64,000 nt of DNA from assembly GCA_905221195.1 (NCBI GenBank), contig CAJNCF010000001.1, forward strand, positions 248,001 to 312,000, given 5' to 3'. Of the stretch, positions 1 through 12,143 are shown in pieces (position 1 is the stretch's first letter; each line of letters starts with the position of its first letter). The notes beneath the pieces were generated by a model. The model did no database searches and was not told where the DNA came from. It saw only the letters and a program-made list of their open reading frames with translations. Both the position numbers and the translations under genes were made by a program. This stretch comes from a bacterium (GTDB lineage: Bacteria; Bacillota; Bacilli; Lactobacillales; Streptococcaceae).

Positions 1-9
1 AGTTGTCCC

Positions 10-759
10 ATGATTGAATTTCAAAATGTTAGTAAGTTGTATGGTGATAAAGAGGCTTTGAGCAATCTCAATTTGCAGATTGAAAATGGTGAAATTATGG
101 GCTTGATTGGCCATAATGGGGCTGGAAAATCGACCACCATAAAATCTCTAGTCAGTATTATTTCACCCACTGATGGTCGGATTTTGGTAGATGGATTGGA
201 TTTATCGGAAAATCGCTTGGCGATCAAACGAAAGATTGGCTACGTAGCAGACTCGCCTGACTTATTCTTGCGCTTAACGGCTAATGAATTTTGGGAATTG
301 GTTGCTTCGTCCTATGATATGACTAGCTCTGACTTGGAGGCTAGTCTAGCTAGGCTATTGAACGTTTTTGATTTTGCTGAAAACCGCTATCAGGTTATTG
401 AAACCTTTTCTCACGGAATGCGTCAGAAAGTCTTTGTCATTGGGGCACTCTTGTCTGATCCTGATATTTGGGTTTTGGACGAACCCTTGACTGGTTTGGA
501 TCCCCAGGCTGCCTTTGATTTGAAGCAGATGATGAAGGAACATGCACAAAAAGGCAAGACGGTCTTATTTTCAACCCATGTCCTAGAGGTGGCAGAGCAA
601 GTCTGTGATCGGATTGCTATTTTGAAAAAGGGGCATTTGATTTATTGTGGTAGCGTAGAGGACTTGAGAAAAGACCACCCAGACCAGTCTTTGGAAAGTA
701 TCTACCTTAGCCTTGCTGGTAGAAAAGAGGAGGTTTCAGATGCGTCTCAAGGTCATTAA
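10..759 (+). CDS. ABC transporter ATP-binding protein
   Basis: This is the cytoplasmic ATPase of an ABC transporter, 249 residues, the usual length for a stand-alone ATPase subunit. It shows a Walker A motif (GHNGAGKST, about residues 34-42), a signature-like FSHGMRQK (about 133-140) in place of canonical LSGGQ, Walker B with catalytic glutamate (WVLDEPLTGLD) and a switch histidine (STHVLEVAE). The SHGMRQK type of signature is common in exporters of the CcmA/YthP class. The start lies 9 bases from the window edge, so its ribosome site cannot be judged and a more upstream start is possible. The permease gene overlaps its 3' end by 20 bp, so the two form one operon. The substrate is unknown. 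Confidence 0.9.
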   Translation: MIEFQNVSKLYGDKEALSNLNLQIENGEIMGLIGHNGAGKSTTIKSLVSIISPTDGRILVDGLDLSENRLAIKRKIGYVADSPDLFLRLTANEFWELVASSYDMTSSDLEASLARLLNVFDFAENRYQVIETFSHGMRQKVFVIGALLSDPDIWVLDEPLTGLDPQAAFDLKQMMKEHAQKGKTVLFSTHVLEVAEQVCDRIAILKKGHLIYCGSVEDLRKDHPDQSLESIYLSLAGRKEEVSDASQGH

Positions 760-2374
760 AAAATTAGTTGATATCAATATCCTCTATTCATCTCAAGAAG
801 CTAATCTGGCTAACCTACGAAAGAAGCAAGCTAAAAATCCTGGAAAAAAAGTAAATGTTTCCGCTAGAGTCCTCAGTTCTTACATTTTTTCCAGTCTCTT
901 GATGCTCATCATGTTTATAAATATAGCCTTTCGTTTTCCTTTTGAGGAAATACCAAGTTTTTTTAGTACCATGGTTGCTATTTTACTGGTGCTGGCCTTT
1001 TCAACTTCTTTCACTGCATTTTACAATGTCTTTTATGAGAGTAAGGATTTGGTATCGTATAGACCCTATGCCTTTAAAGAATCAGAGATTATAATTGCTA
1101 AAGGACTGTCTGTCCTCTTGCCAGCTCTGCCTGGAATTGTACCAATCCTAGCTTATTTTCTAGTTCTCTACATTAGGCTAGCACCTTCTCTGTGGCTGGG
1201 CTTGCCTTTGATGCTGCTGTCCTTGGCCCTATTATTTATCTCTGTTACTTTAGTGATGGTAGTGGCAGTACATTTCTTGGCTCAGACTACGGTCTTCAGA
1301 AAGTATCAGTCTATTTTTTCGAATGTGATGATTGGGATAGGGGTTCTCATACCTTTAATATTTGTCCTCTTTCTACAGTCGACTTTTGGAAGTATTGTTG
1401 ACAAAGTTAGAGACATTCCATTTCTTCTTTATCCTCTTCATATCTTTTACAAAATAGCAGTGGAGCCTTTTTCGACAGAAGCCATACTGGGTCTGCTCGC
1501 TTGGATAGCTTTAACTGTTTTCTTGCTTTACCTGACCAAAAAGAAGGTCCTTCCTCGTTTTTATGACGTGATCCTGCTTAACAGTGAGGAGAAGGTCAAA
1601 AAAGAACGACGCAGTAAGGAGAGGATTTCAACTACTAAAAAGGGCTTTTTCCGTATGGTTTTACGCTACCACCTCACCCTCTTGGGACAGGGGACTGGCG
1701 TGATTACAGTGCTTTTTACAAGTGCTTTCCTTCCTTATCTCATGATGATCGGTCTGATTTCCAAAATCCGAGATTCTCAGATAGTTCCGGACATTCATCC
1801 TCCATACTGGTTACCCTTGTTTTTTATAGCTCTCTTTATAGCAGTTGTTAATAACAATATCACCAGCCTGTCTTCAATTGCCTTATCCTTGGAGAGAGAA
1901 AATGTTGATTTTCTTAAGAGTTTACCCTTTGACTTTGCTCGTTATGTGAAAGTGAAATTTTGGATTATATTTGCTGTCCAGTCCTTTTTGCCAGTTCTGA
2001 TTTTACTTGGTCTTTCTCTATATCTAGGCTTGCCCATCCTTTCGATGCTTTACCTTCTTGTAGTCTGGACCCTTGCCAGTGTCATCCTTTCTTGCCACCA
2101 CTACTTTAAGGACGTTAAAAATCTGTCAACCAATTGGAGTAGCATTACGGACTTGGTGAACCGTTCAAATCGTATAGTAGCAATAGTTTTACTCTTAATT
2201 TATAGTGTAATCTTAATGATTTTAGTTATTGTAAGCTTATTCTTGGTTCAGTCTCTCTCCCCTGTCCTTGCCATCAGCTTGGGAGTAGGAGTTCTTATCC
2301 TCTTGCTTGCTCTTGCTATTTTTGGCTATCATTACTACCTGTCACGCATATTGGCAGAGATAGAAAAAAGATGA
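740..2374 (+). CDS. ABC transporter permease, large multi-span membrane protein
   Basis: This hydrophobic protein of 544 residues has roughly a dozen predicted membrane segments and no nucleotide-binding motif, so it is the membrane partner of the preceding ATPase. I chose the ATG at 740 because a strong ribosome site (GAGGAGG, 727-733) lies 6 bases upstream. An in-frame ATG at 713 has no such site and would deepen the overlap. The long cytoplasmic, Lys/Arg-rich stretch in the middle (about residues 285-305) separates two membrane blocks. The 20-bp overlap with the ATPase implies translational coupling. It resembles ABC-2 type exporters. The cargo cannot be inferred. Confidence 0.85.
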   Translation: MRLKVIKKLVDINILYSSQEANLANLRKKQAKNPGKKVNVSARVLSSYIFSSLLMLIMFINIAFRFPFEEIPSFFSTMVAILLVLAFSTSFTAFYNVFYESKDLVSYRPYAFKESEIIIAKGLSVLLPALPGIVPILAYFLVLYIRLAPSLWLGLPLMLLSLALLFISVTLVMVVAVHFLAQTTVFRKYQSIFSNVMIGIGVLIPLIFVLFLQSTFGSIVDKVRDIPFLLYPLHIFYKIAVEPFSTEAILGLLAWIALTVFLLYLTKKKVLPRFYDVILLNSEEKVKKERRSKERISTTKKGFFRMVLRYHLTLLGQGTGVITVLFTSAFLPYLMMIGLISKIRDSQIVPDIHPPYWLPLFFIALFIAVVNNNITSLSSIALSLERENVDFLKSLPFDFARYVKVKFWIIFAVQSFLPVLILLGLSLYLGLPILSMLYLLVVWTLASVILSCHHYFKDVKNLSTNWSSITDLVNRSNRIVAIVLLLIYSVILMILVIVSLFLVQSLSPVLAISLGVGVLILLLALAIFGYHYYLSRILAEIEKR

Positions 2375-2486
2375 GCTAGTTGTCGCTTGCTTGATAAATT
2401 CAATTCGACAAACGCTTTTATAGTTTGTTAGAATGTAGTTGTAAATTATTACGATTGGCAATCAAAAAAATATAGGGAGGAATGTT

Positions 2487-2705
2487 TTGAATAAGAAATA
2501 TAATATATTTCTATTGTTGTTGTTTATAGTTTATGTATTTGGATATTTTTCAATTTCAAAAACGTTAATTCCTATAATGTGTGTGATTCAAGTGTTTTCA
2601 ATAGAAAATATATTTAGAGTTCGAAATAGAATTATTCAAATAGGTGAAATGATAATAATTGTTGCTTCTATAATATTATTTATTGATAGTATATTGAATT
2701 TGTAA
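2487..2705 (+). CDS. small AT-rich membrane peptide, unknown function
   Basis: This is a 72-residue hydrophobic peptide with two likely membrane helices (about residues 7-25 and 50-70) joined by a short basic segment (FRVRNR). The start is TTG, preceded by a near-ideal ribosome site (GGGAGG, 2475-2480) at 6 bases. The only nearby ATG (2482) runs into a stop after two codons. Base composition is far more AT-rich than the neighbours and codon use is poor in G/C, which suggests acquired DNA. It stands alone between the ABC operon and a BOX-like relic. I do not recognise a family. Immunity-type or toxin-type small membrane proteins look like this, but nothing here proves such a role. Confidence 0.5.
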   Translation: MNKKYNIFLLLLFIVYVFGYFSISKTLIPIMCVIQVFSIENIFRVRNRIIQIGEMIIIVASIILFIDSILNL

Positions 2706-3030
2706 CAAAAAGCTTCTCTATAAAATCAAATTTTCCAGATACCTGCTGAAGCTGATTTATCTTCTCATCTAGCTTCTTCACCAAATTTGACAGACACATA
2801 TCGCTGATACAGCCTCTCTAGCTACAATCTCAAAGTTAATCTAAGACTAGTTTCTTAGTTTGCTCTTTGATTTTTGTTGATAAAAAGAAATGCTCCTCCA
2901 AGACGGAAGAGCATCTTTTATTTTGATTCTCACACAATTACTTCTAAGTTTTTATTAGTATCAGTATACCATTTTTTAAAACGAGAGTAAAAAAGCAAGG
3001 GTTGTTTCTTTTTTGAGAATTGTCTAAAAA
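2706..3030. other. gene-poor stretch with a degenerate BOX-like end
   Basis: No credible gene is seen in these 325 bases. Positions about 2835-2880 closely resemble the boxC end of the BOX repeats found elsewhere in this window (compare CTAGTTTGCTCTTTGATTTT at 40649-40668), but the rest of the element is too diverged to recognise. A hairpin follows at 2890-2914. Confidence 0.45.
2886..2925. terminator. probable intrinsic terminator
   Basis: The stem ATGCTCcTCC / GGAaGAGCAT (2890-2899 with 2905-2914) has a 5-base loop and is followed by a T-rich tract. T-rich sequence also follows on the other strand. It would end transcription of the small membrane-peptide gene. Confidence 0.6.
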
Positions 3031-3048
3031 TTTGATATAATGGTAGTT
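3013..3048 (+). promoter_or_regulatory. promoter producing an apparently leaderless mRNA
   Basis: A perfect -10 hexamer TATAAT (3036-3041) is followed by only 7 bases before the ATG at 3049. Transcription starting at the normal distance from the -10 would begin at or next to the A of that ATG. There is no Shine-Dalgarno sequence. Confidence 0.6.
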
Positions 3049-4212
3049 ATGAATAGAATAAGAGTCAGCAAGCGGGTTGAAAAAAAGCTTGCCAAAGGTC
3101 TGGTTTTACTAGAAGCCAGTGATCTTGAGAATGTCAATCTCAAGGATCAGGAAGTAGAAGTGCAGAGTCAGGAAGGAACCTTTCTTGGGACTGCCTACCT
3201 ATCTCAGCAAAACAAGGGCTTTGGCTGGTTTGTTAGTAAGGACAAGGTAGCCTTCAATCAAGCTTTCTTTGAAACGCTGTTTAGACAAGCTAAAGAAAAG
3301 AGAAAATCCTATTATCAAGATGATTTGACAACTGCCTTTCGTCTCTTCAACCAAGAGGGAGATGGCTTTGGCGGTCTAACAGTGGACCTGTATGGCGATT
3401 ATGCCGTCTTTTCTTGGTATAACTCTTATGTTTATCAGATTCGTCAGACCATCTCAGAAGCCTTTAGACAGGTTTTCCCTGAAGTGTTAGGGGCTTATGA
3501 GAAGATTCGCTTTAAGGGATTGGATTATGAATCTGCTCATGTTTATGGTCAAGAAGCACCTGACTTTTTCACTGTTTTGGAAAATGGTGTTCTGTATCAA
3601 GTCTTTATGAATGATGGCTTGATGACAGGGATTTTCCTAGATCAGCATGAAGTTCGTGGTAGTCTGGTTGATGGCTTGGCTATGGGTAAATCCCTGCTCA
3701 ACATGTTTTCCTATACAGCAGCCTTTTCAGTAGCTGCAGCCATGGGAGGAGCTAGCCAGACAACTTCTGTGGATCTAGCCAAGCGTTCACGAGAATTGTC
3801 TCAAGCACATTTTCAGGCAAATGGGCTCAGCACAGACGACCATCGTTTTATAGTCATGGACGTCTTTGAGTATTTCAAATATGCCAAACGAAAAGGCTTG
3901 ACCTACGATGTGATTGTCCTAGATCCGCCTAGCTTTGCTCGGAACAAAAAACAGACCTTCTCTGTGGCCAAGGATTATCACAAGTTGATTTCCCAGAGTC
4001 TGGAGATTTTAAATCCGGGAGGGATTATCATTGCCAGTACCAATGCTGCCAATGTTTCCCGTCAGAAATTTACAGAACAAATTGATAAAGGCTTTGCAGG
4101 AAAAGGTTACCAGATTTTAAACAAATACGGTCTTCCAGCAGATTTCGCCTATAATAAAAAAGATGAAAGTAGTAATTACCTCAAGGTGATTAGTATGAAG
4201 GTTAGTAAATGA
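3049..4212 (+). CDS. class I SAM-dependent rRNA methyltransferase, RlmI-like
   Basis: This 387-residue protein has a PUA-like N-terminal RNA-binding region and a C-terminal Rossmann methyltransferase domain. The SAM-binding motif I is [15 protein letters not shown] (about 225-239) and the catalytic motif IV is [10 protein letters not shown]. This layout is that of the RlmI family, 23S rRNA cytosine-C5 methyltransferases, but the exact target base is not shown. I chose the ATG at 3049 rather than 3040 because the latter overlaps the -10 box. The gene overlaps aroD by 4 bp (ATGA), so it is the first gene of the chorismate operon even though its role is in ribosome modification. Confidence 0.85.
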   Translation: MNRIRVSKRVEKKLAKGLVLLEASDLENVNLKDQEVEVQSQEGTFLGTAYLSQQNKGFGWFVSKDKVAFNQAFFETLFRQAKEKRKSYYQDDLTTAFRLFNQEGDGFGGLTVDLYGDYAVFSWYNSYVYQIRQTISEAFRQVFPEVLGAYEKIRFKGLDYESAHVYGQEAPDFFTVLENGVLYQVFMNDGLMTGIFLDQHEVRGSLVDGLAMGKSLLNMFSYTAAFSVAAAMGGASQTTSVDLAKRSRELSQAHFQANGLSTDDHRFIVMDVFEYFKYAKRKGLTYDVIVLDPPSFARNKKQTFSVAKDYHKLISQSLEILNPGGIIIASTNAANVSRQKFTEQIDKGFAGKGYQILNKYGLPADFAYNKKDESSNYLKVISMKVSK

Positions 4213-4886
4213 AATTAATCGTTTCAGTAATGCCAAGAAGTTTAGAGGAGGCTCAGGCTCTGGATGCCACGAGGTATCTGGATGCCGACATCATTGAATG
4301 GCGTGCCGACTATCTGCCTAAAGAAGCGATTTTGCAGGTAGCTCCAGCTATTTTTGAAAAATTTGCAGGTCGTGAGTTGGTTTTCACTCTGCGAACTCGC
4401 GCTGAAGGGGGAGAAATCGAACTTTCTTCAGAAGAATATATCCATCTAATCAAGGAAGTGGCGCAACTCTATCAACCAGATTATATTGATTTTGAGTACT
4501 ACAGCTACAAGGATGTTTTTGAGGAAATGCTGGATTTCCCGAATCTCATTTTGAGTTACCACAATTTCCAAGAAACACCTGAAAACATGATGGAAATCTT
4601 GTCAGAGTTGACGAGCCTAAATCCAAAACTTGTCAAGGTTGCGGTGATGGCTCACACGGAGCAGGATGTGCTAGACTTGATGAACTATACACGGGGCTTT
4701 AAAACCCTCAATCCTGAGCAGGAATATGTAACTATTTCTATGGGTAAGGTGGGTAAGGTTTCTCGTATCACTGCGGATGTGACAGGTTCTAGCTGGTCCT
4801 TTGCTAGTCTAGATGAGGCTAGTGCCCCTGGTCAGATTTCTCTAGCTAACATGAAAAAAATCAGGGAGATTTTGGATGAAGCTTGA
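4209..4886 (+). CDS. aroD: 3-dehydroquinate dehydratase, type I
   Basis: AroD converts 3-dehydroquinate to 3-dehydroshikimate, the third step of the shikimate pathway. The protein has 225 residues, normal for the type I enzyme. Expected landmarks are present: the early EWRADYL segment, the catalytic histidine in [10 protein letters not shown] (about 115-124) and the Schiff-base lysine in KLVKVAVMA (about 139-147). The start overlaps the stop of the upstream methyltransferase (ATGA) and the 3' end overlaps aroE by 11 bp, so translation is coupled along the operon. Confidence 0.96.
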   Translation: MKLIVSVMPRSLEEAQALDATRYLDADIIEWRADYLPKEAILQVAPAIFEKFAGRELVFTLRTRAEGGEIELSSEEYIHLIKEVAQLYQPDYIDFEYYSYKDVFEEMLDFPNLILSYHNFQETPENMMEILSELTSLNPKLVKVAVMAHTEQDVLDLMNYTRGFKTLNPEQEYVTISMGKVGKVSRITADVTGSSWSFASLDEASAPGQISLANMKKIREILDEA

Positions 4887-5730
4887 TGGCTATACACGTT
4901 TAGCTGCGGTTGTTGCTAACCCTATTAAGCATTCTATCTCTCCCTTCATTCACAATAGCGCCTTTGAGGCGACAGCTACCAACGGTGCTTATGTGGCTTG
5001 GGAGATTGAAGCGGGTGATTTGGCAGAAACAGTGGCCAATATTCTTCGCTACCAGATGTTTGGCATCAACCTGTCCATGCCTTATAAGGAGCAAGTGATT
5101 CCATATTTGGATGAGCTGAGTGACGAAGCGCGCTTGATCGGTGCGGTCAATACGGTTGTCAATGATAATGGCAATTTAATTGGATATAATACAGATGGCA
5201 AGGGATTTTTTAAGAGCTTGCCTTCTTTTACAATTACAGGTAAGAAAATGACCCTGCTGGGTGCAGGTGGTGCGGCCAAGTCTATCTTGGCGCAGGCTAT
5301 TTTGGATGGCGTCAGTCAGATTTCGGTCTTTGTTCGTTCAGTTTCCATGGAAAAAACAAGACCTTACCTAGACAAGTTACAGGAGCAGACAGGCTTTAAA
5401 GTGGACTTGTATGCTTTAGAAGATGTTTCTGAACTGCAAGCAAGGATTGCCGAGTCGGATTTACTGGTCAATGCGACCAGTGTGGGCATGGATAGCCAAT
5501 CCTCTCCAGTTCCAGAAAGTATTAGCTTGCCAGAAGCCCTCTTAGTAGCAGATATTATTTACAAACCCTTTGAAACTCCGTTTTTGAGATGGGCCAGAAA
5601 TCAGGGAAATCCCGCCGTCAATGGTCTGGGAATGTTGCTCTATCAAGCTGCAGAAGCTTTTCAACTGTGGACAGGAAAGGAAATGCCGACAGAAGAGATT
5701 TGGCAGTCTTTAACAGAAAAATACCAATAA
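4876..5730 (+). CDS. aroE: shikimate dehydrogenase (NADP+)
   Basis: AroE reduces 3-dehydroshikimate to shikimate with NADPH. The 284-residue protein shows the substrate-binding [11 protein letters not shown], the catalytic lysine in [10 protein letters not shown], the NTDGKGF motif and the dinucleotide-binding GAGGAAKSI (about 129-137). A late [14 protein letters not shown] closes the active site. It overlaps aroD by 11 bp and is followed by aroB after 18 bases. Nothing is missing relative to the family. Confidence 0.96.
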   Translation: MKLDGYTRLAAVVANPIKHSISPFIHNSAFEATATNGAYVAWEIEAGDLAETVANILRYQMFGINLSMPYKEQVIPYLDELSDEARLIGAVNTVVNDNGNLIGYNTDGKGFFKSLPSFTITGKKMTLLGAGGAAKSILAQAILDGVSQISVFVRSVSMEKTRPYLDKLQEQTGFKVDLYALEDVSELQARIAESDLLVNATSVGMDSQSSPVPESISLPEALLVADIIYKPFETPFLRWARNQGNPAVNGLGMLLYQAAEAFQLWTGKEMPTEEIWQSLTEKYQ

Positions 5731-5748
5731 AGAAAGGGAGATTCTCCT

Positions 5749-6816
5749 ATGAAAATCAGAATCGATATTCCTCATCATCCTTATGATATTCAGATTGAAA
5801 AAGGTTGTCTGGCTCAAGCTGGTCAATGGTTGCGAGAACTCTGGCAACCTCAAAAAGTGGTCATTGTAACCGACAACCATGTAGCTTCTCTTTATGCAGA
5901 GAAGGTCAAGCTCAGCCTAGAAGATGCTGGTTTTCAGGTAGCTGTTTTTGACTTTTTAGAAGGAGAAGAAAGAAAGAATTTAACCACTGTCCAGAAAGTT
6001 TATGAATTTCTAGTCAAGCAAGGTCTAACTCGTAGCGATGGAATCGTGGCTCTTGGTGGTGGTGTCGTTGGAGACCTAGCTGGTTTTGTAGCCTCAACCT
6101 ATATGCGGGGCATTCACTTTGTTCAGATTCCGACCAGCTTGACAGCTCAAGTGGATTCGTCTATCGGTGGAAAGACAGGCGTTAACACTCCATTTGCTAA
6201 GAATATGGTGGGGACTTTTACCCAACCAGATGGGGTTCTGATCGATCCGCTTGTCCTTGAAACACTTGGAAAGAGAGAGTTGATTGAAGGAATGGGTGAG
6301 GTTATCAAGTATGGCTTGATTGAGGATCCAGCACTTTGGGCTCTCTTGACGGAGCTAGATGGTTCTGTAGAGAGCATTCTGGAACATGCAGAGACTTTGA
6401 TTGAACATTCTTGTCAGGTCAAGCGCAAGATGGTAGTTGAGGATGAGTTGGATAACGGTGTTCGACTTTACCTCAATTTTGGCCATACTATTGGCCATGC
6501 CATTGAAGCAACTGCCGGTTATGGTAAAGTCATGCATGGCGAGGCTGTAGCCATGGGCATGGTTCAGATTTCCAAGGTTGCTGAGGAAAAGGGACTCATG
6601 CCAGCTGGCATTACCCAATCTATCACAGAGATGTGTCAGAAATTTGGATTACCTGTTGACTACGAAAACTGGGATGTAGATAAGCTTTATCAAGCTCTTA
6701 CTCATGATAAGAAAGCGCGTGGCAATACCTTGAAATTGGTCTTGGTGCCAGAGCTTGGTTCGGCAACCATTCACCCAGTTTCTCTGGAAGAGATGAAAGA
6801 CTACTTGGTAAAATAA
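5749..6816 (+). CDS. aroB: 3-dehydroquinate synthase
   Basis: AroB cyclises DAHP to 3-dehydroquinate using NAD and a divalent metal. The 355-residue sequence contains the NAD/metal region [14 protein letters not shown], the phosphate-binding [19 protein letters not shown] and the metal-ligand histidines in [12 protein letters not shown] good ribosome site (AAAGGGAG) precedes the ATG. It sits between aroE and aroC with short gaps, although biochemically it acts before aroD. Confidence 0.96.
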   Translation: MKIRIDIPHHPYDIQIEKGCLAQAGQWLRELWQPQKVVIVTDNHVASLYAEKVKLSLEDAGFQVAVFDFLEGEERKNLTTVQKVYEFLVKQGLTRSDGIVALGGGVVGDLAGFVASTYMRGIHFVQIPTSLTAQVDSSIGGKTGVNTPFAKNMVGTFTQPDGVLIDPLVLETLGKRELIEGMGEVIKYGLIEDPALWALLTELDGSVESILEHAETLIEHSCQVKRKMVVEDELDNGVRLYLNFGHTIGHAIEATAGYGKVMHGEAVAMGMVQISKVAEEKGLMPAGITQSITEMCQKFGLPVDYENWDVDKLYQALTHDKKARGNTLKLVLVPELGSATIHPVSLEEMKDYLVK

Positions 6817-6825
6817 GGAGAGTGT

Positions 6826-7992
6826 ATGAGATATTTAACTGCAGGAGAATCACACGGTCCTCGTCTGACGGCTATCATTGAAGGAATTCCAGCTGGGCTT
6901 CCTTTGACAGCTGAGGATATCAATGGAGACCTTAAACGCCGTCAGGGTGGGTACGGTCGAGGTGGTCGTATGAAGATTGAGAGTGACCAGGTTGTCTTTA
7001 CTTCGGGCGTTCGCCACGGGAAGACGACAGGGGCGCCCATTACCATGGATGTCATCAATAAGGACCACCAAAAATGGCTGGACATCATGTCTGCGGAGGA
7101 CATTGAAGACCGCCTTAAAAGCAAACGAAAAATAACCCATCCACGTCCAGGACATGCCGATTTGGTTGGGGGCATCAAGTACCGTTTTGATGATTTGCGA
7201 AATTCTTTGGAGCGTTCATCTGCCCGTGAAACCACCATGCGGGTGGCAGTTGGGGCAGTAGCTAAACGCCTCTTAGCTGAACTGGATATGGAAATTGCCA
7301 ACCATGTCGTGGTCTTTGGTGGCAAGGAAATCGATGTACCTGAAAATCTGACAGTGGCTGAGATTAAGGAACGAGCTGCCCAGTCTGAAGTTTCTATTGT
7401 CAACCAAGAACGAGAACAGGAAATCAAGGACTATATTGACCAAATCAAACGTGATGGTGATACCATCGGTGGAGTTGTCGAGACAGTCGTTGGAGGAGTT
7501 CCAGTTGGTCTAGGTTCCTATGTCCAATGGGACAGAAAATTGGATGCGCGATTGGCCCAAGCAGTTGTCTCTATCAATGCCTTTAAAGGGGTGGAATTTG
7601 GTCTTGGATTTGAAGCTGGTTACCGCAAAGGAAGCCAAGTTATGGACGAAATTCTCTGGTCTAAAGAAGATGGTTATACTCGCCGTACCAACAATCTGGG
7701 TGGCTTTGAAGGTGGTATGACCAATGGGCAACCGATTGTTGTTCGTGGAGTTATGAAACCTATTCCTACTCTTTATAAGCCTCTTATGAGTGTGGATATC
7801 GAAACCCACGAACCTTACAAGGCAACTGTTGAGAGAAGTGATCCGACCGCCCTTCCAGCTGCAGGAGTGGTCATGGAAGCCGTTGTGGCTACGGTTCTAG
7901 CACAAGAAATCCTTGAAAAATTCTCATCAGATAATCTTGAGGAACTAAAAGAAGCAGTTGCTAAACACCGAGACTATACAAAGAACTATTAA
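6826..7992 (+). CDS. aroC: chorismate synthase
   Basis: AroC makes chorismate from EPSP, with reduced FMN as cofactor. The 388-residue protein starts with the signature [14 protein letters not shown] and carries [14 protein letters not shown], both diagnostic of the family. A TAAGGAG ribosome site lies just upstream and overlaps the aroB stop region. The gene is intact and closely packed between aroB and tyrA, 9 bases on each side. Confidence 0.97.
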   Translation: MRYLTAGESHGPRLTAIIEGIPAGLPLTAEDINGDLKRRQGGYGRGGRMKIESDQVVFTSGVRHGKTTGAPITMDVINKDHQKWLDIMSAEDIEDRLKSKRKITHPRPGHADLVGGIKYRFDDLRNSLERSSARETTMRVAVGAVAKRLLAELDMEIANHVVVFGGKEIDVPENLTVAEIKERAAQSEVSIVNQEREQEIKDYIDQIKRDGDTIGGVVETVVGGVPVGLGSYVQWDRKLDARLAQAVVSINAFKGVEFGLGFEAGYRKGSQVMDEILWSKEDGYTRRTNNLGGFEGGMTNGQPIVVRGVMKPIPTLYKPLMSVDIETHEPYKATVERSDPTALPAAGVVMEAVVATVLAQEILEKFSSDNLEELKEAVAKHRDYTKNY

Positions 7993-8001
7993 GGAGTTCC
8001 T

Positions 8002-9105
8002 ATGGCAAAAACAGTCTATATCGCAGGTCTTGGTTTGATTGGAGCCTCTATGGCCCTCGGTATCAAACGCGATCATCCAGATTATGAAATTTTAGGTTAT
8101 AATCGTAGCCAAGCTTCGAGAGATATCGCCTTGAAAGAAGGCATGATTGACCGTGCAACGGATGATTTTGCCAGTTTTGCTCCTTTGGCAGATATCATCA
8201 TCCTCAGTTTGCCAATCAAACAAACCATTTCCTTTATTAAGGAGTTGGCCGACTTGGACTTGAAAGAAGGTGTGATTATTTCAGATGCTGGTTCGACCAA
8301 GTCATCCATCGTAGATGCGGCGGAGCAATATTTGGCTGGCAAGCCTGTTCGCTTTGTCGGGGCCCATCCCATGGCTGGTAGTCATAAGACAGGAGCAGCT
8401 TCTGCGGATGTCAATCTCTTTGAAAATGCCTATTATATCTTTACACCTTCGAGCCTGACAAGTCCTGATACGCTTGAGGAAATGAAGGATCTGCTTTCAG
8501 GTCTCCATGCTCGCTTTATCGAGATTGATGCCAAGGAGCATGATCGGGTGACTTCTCAGATTAGCCATTTTCCTCATATTCTGGCTTCTAGTCTCATGGA
8601 GCAGACTGCGGTTTATGCTCAAGAACATGAGATGGCAAGGCGCTTTGCGGCCGGTGGTTTTCGAGATATGACCCGAATTGCGGAAAGCGAGCCGGGCATG
8701 TGGACTTCTATTCTCTTGTCTAATCGTGAAACTATTCTGGATCGAATTGAGGATTTCAAGGAGCGCTTAGATGAGGTTAGACAAGCCATCAGCAAGGGAG
8801 ATGAGGAGCAGATTTGGAACTTTTTCAATCAGGCACGTGAGCAACGTCAGGCCATGGAAATCCATAAACGTGGCGGTGTAGACAGTTCTTACGATCTCTA
8901 CGTTGATGTTCCCGATGAAGAAGATGTCATCTTGAGGATTTTGGAACTGCTACGTGGAACTTCCTTGGTTAACATCCATATCAACGAGGAAAACCGTGAG
9001 GATATTCACGGGATTCTACAAATTTCATTTAAAAACGCTCAAGACTTGGAAAGAGCCGAGCACCTCATAACAGAAAACACCGACTACACAGTCGTTGTCA
9101 AATAA
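8002..9105 (+). CDS. tyrA: prephenate dehydrogenase with C-terminal ACT domain
   Basis: TyrA oxidatively decarboxylates prephenate to 4-hydroxyphenylpyruvate, the tyrosine precursor. The 367-residue protein has an N-terminal nucleotide-binding motif ([12 protein letters not shown], about 9-20), the catalytic-site histidine segment [14 protein letters not shown], and a C-terminal ACT-type domain (from about residue 295) that probably senses tyrosine. There is no chorismate mutase domain, so mutase activity must come from another gene. The ribosome site AAGGAG is clear. Confidence 0.94.
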   Translation: MAKTVYIAGLGLIGASMALGIKRDHPDYEILGYNRSQASRDIALKEGMIDRATDDFASFAPLADIIILSLPIKQTISFIKELADLDLKEGVIISDAGSTKSSIVDAAEQYLAGKPVRFVGAHPMAGSHKTGAASADVNLFENAYYIFTPSSLTSPDTLEEMKDLLSGLHARFIEIDAKEHDRVTSQISHFPHILASSLMEQTAVYAQEHEMARRFAAGGFRDMTRIAESEPGMWTSILLSNRETILDRIEDFKERLDEVRQAISKGDEEQIWNFFNQAREQRQAMEIHKRGGVDSSYDLYVDVPDEEDVILRILELLRGTSLVNIHINEENREDIHGILQISFKNAQDLERAEHLITENTDYTVVVK

Positions 9106-9115
9106 GGAGAAAATT

Positions 9116-11294
<2,179 letters not shown>

Positions 11295-11298
<4 letters not shown>

Positions 11299-12143
11299 AA
11301 ATTGCTTATCTAGGTCCCAAGGGATCATTTTCACACCACGTTGTGCAGACAGCTTTTCCTCATGAGGAATTGCAGGCCTTTGCCAACATTACAGATGTCA
11401 TCAAGGCCTATGAACAAGGCTTGGTGGATTATTCTGTGGTGCCAGTTGAAAATTCTATCGAGGGTAGTGTTCATGAAACCTTGGACTACCTTTTTCATCA
11501 AGCTCGCATCCAAGCAGTAGCAGAAATCGTTCAGCCCATTCACCAGCAGTTGATGGTGGTTCCAGATCACACTAAGATTGAGAAGATTTTTTCTCACCCA
11601 CAGGCCTTGGCGCAAGGAAAGAAATTTATCGATGAACGGTATCCAGATGCTCAAATTGAGGTGACAGCTAGTACAGCCTATGCGGCCCGCTTTATTTCCG
11701 AACATCCAGACCAGCCTTATGCAGCCATTGCACCTAGAAGTTCTGCCGAAGAATATGGCTTGGAACTGATTGCCGAGGATATTCAGGAAATGGAAGCCAA
11801 TTTCACACGTTTTTGGGTTCTGGGAGCTGAAGGTGCAGCCATTCCCTTGCAAGTACAAACTGAAAAAATGAGTTTGGCCCTGACCTTACCTGACAACCTT
11901 CCTGGTGCCCTCTATAAGGCTCTTTCGACCTTTGCTTGGCGAGGAATTGACCTGACAAAAATTGAAAGTCGTCCACTCAAGACAGCACTGGGAGAATACT
12001 TTTTCATTATCGATGTGGACTATACTGATAAAGCCTTGGTTCACTTTGCCCAAAAAGAATTAGAAGCCATCGGAATCCAGTATAAAGTGCTGGGAGCCTA
12101 TCCTATTTATCCAATATCAGACCATGGAAAGGAGAGAAGATGA
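11295..12143 (+). CDS. pheA: prephenate dehydratase with ACT domain
   Basis: PheA converts prephenate to phenylpyruvate for phenylalanine synthesis. The 282-residue protein begins with the dehydratase landmark YLGPKGSFSH, contains the VPVENSIEGSV loop and the TRFWVLG segment, and ends with an ACT domain carrying ESRPLKTALGEYFFIID, the phenylalanine-binding site. There is no chorismate mutase domain. It overlaps aroK and psr by 4 bp each. Confidence 0.95.

Noticed and set aside
2375..2486. Search for a T-box or other riboswitch before the aro, hom or metG genes
   Set aside because: No T-box core sequence or specifier-like structure was seen upstream of any of these genes; only the L10 leader stood out.
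3040..3048. Upstream ATG as start of the RlmI-like methyltransferase
   Set aside because: It overlaps the -10 hexamer, so a transcript would not contain it.
6942..7427. 161-codon minus-strand open frame inside aroC
   Set aside because: aroC is a complete, well-matched gene on the other strand, and the antisense frame has no ribosome site or motif.
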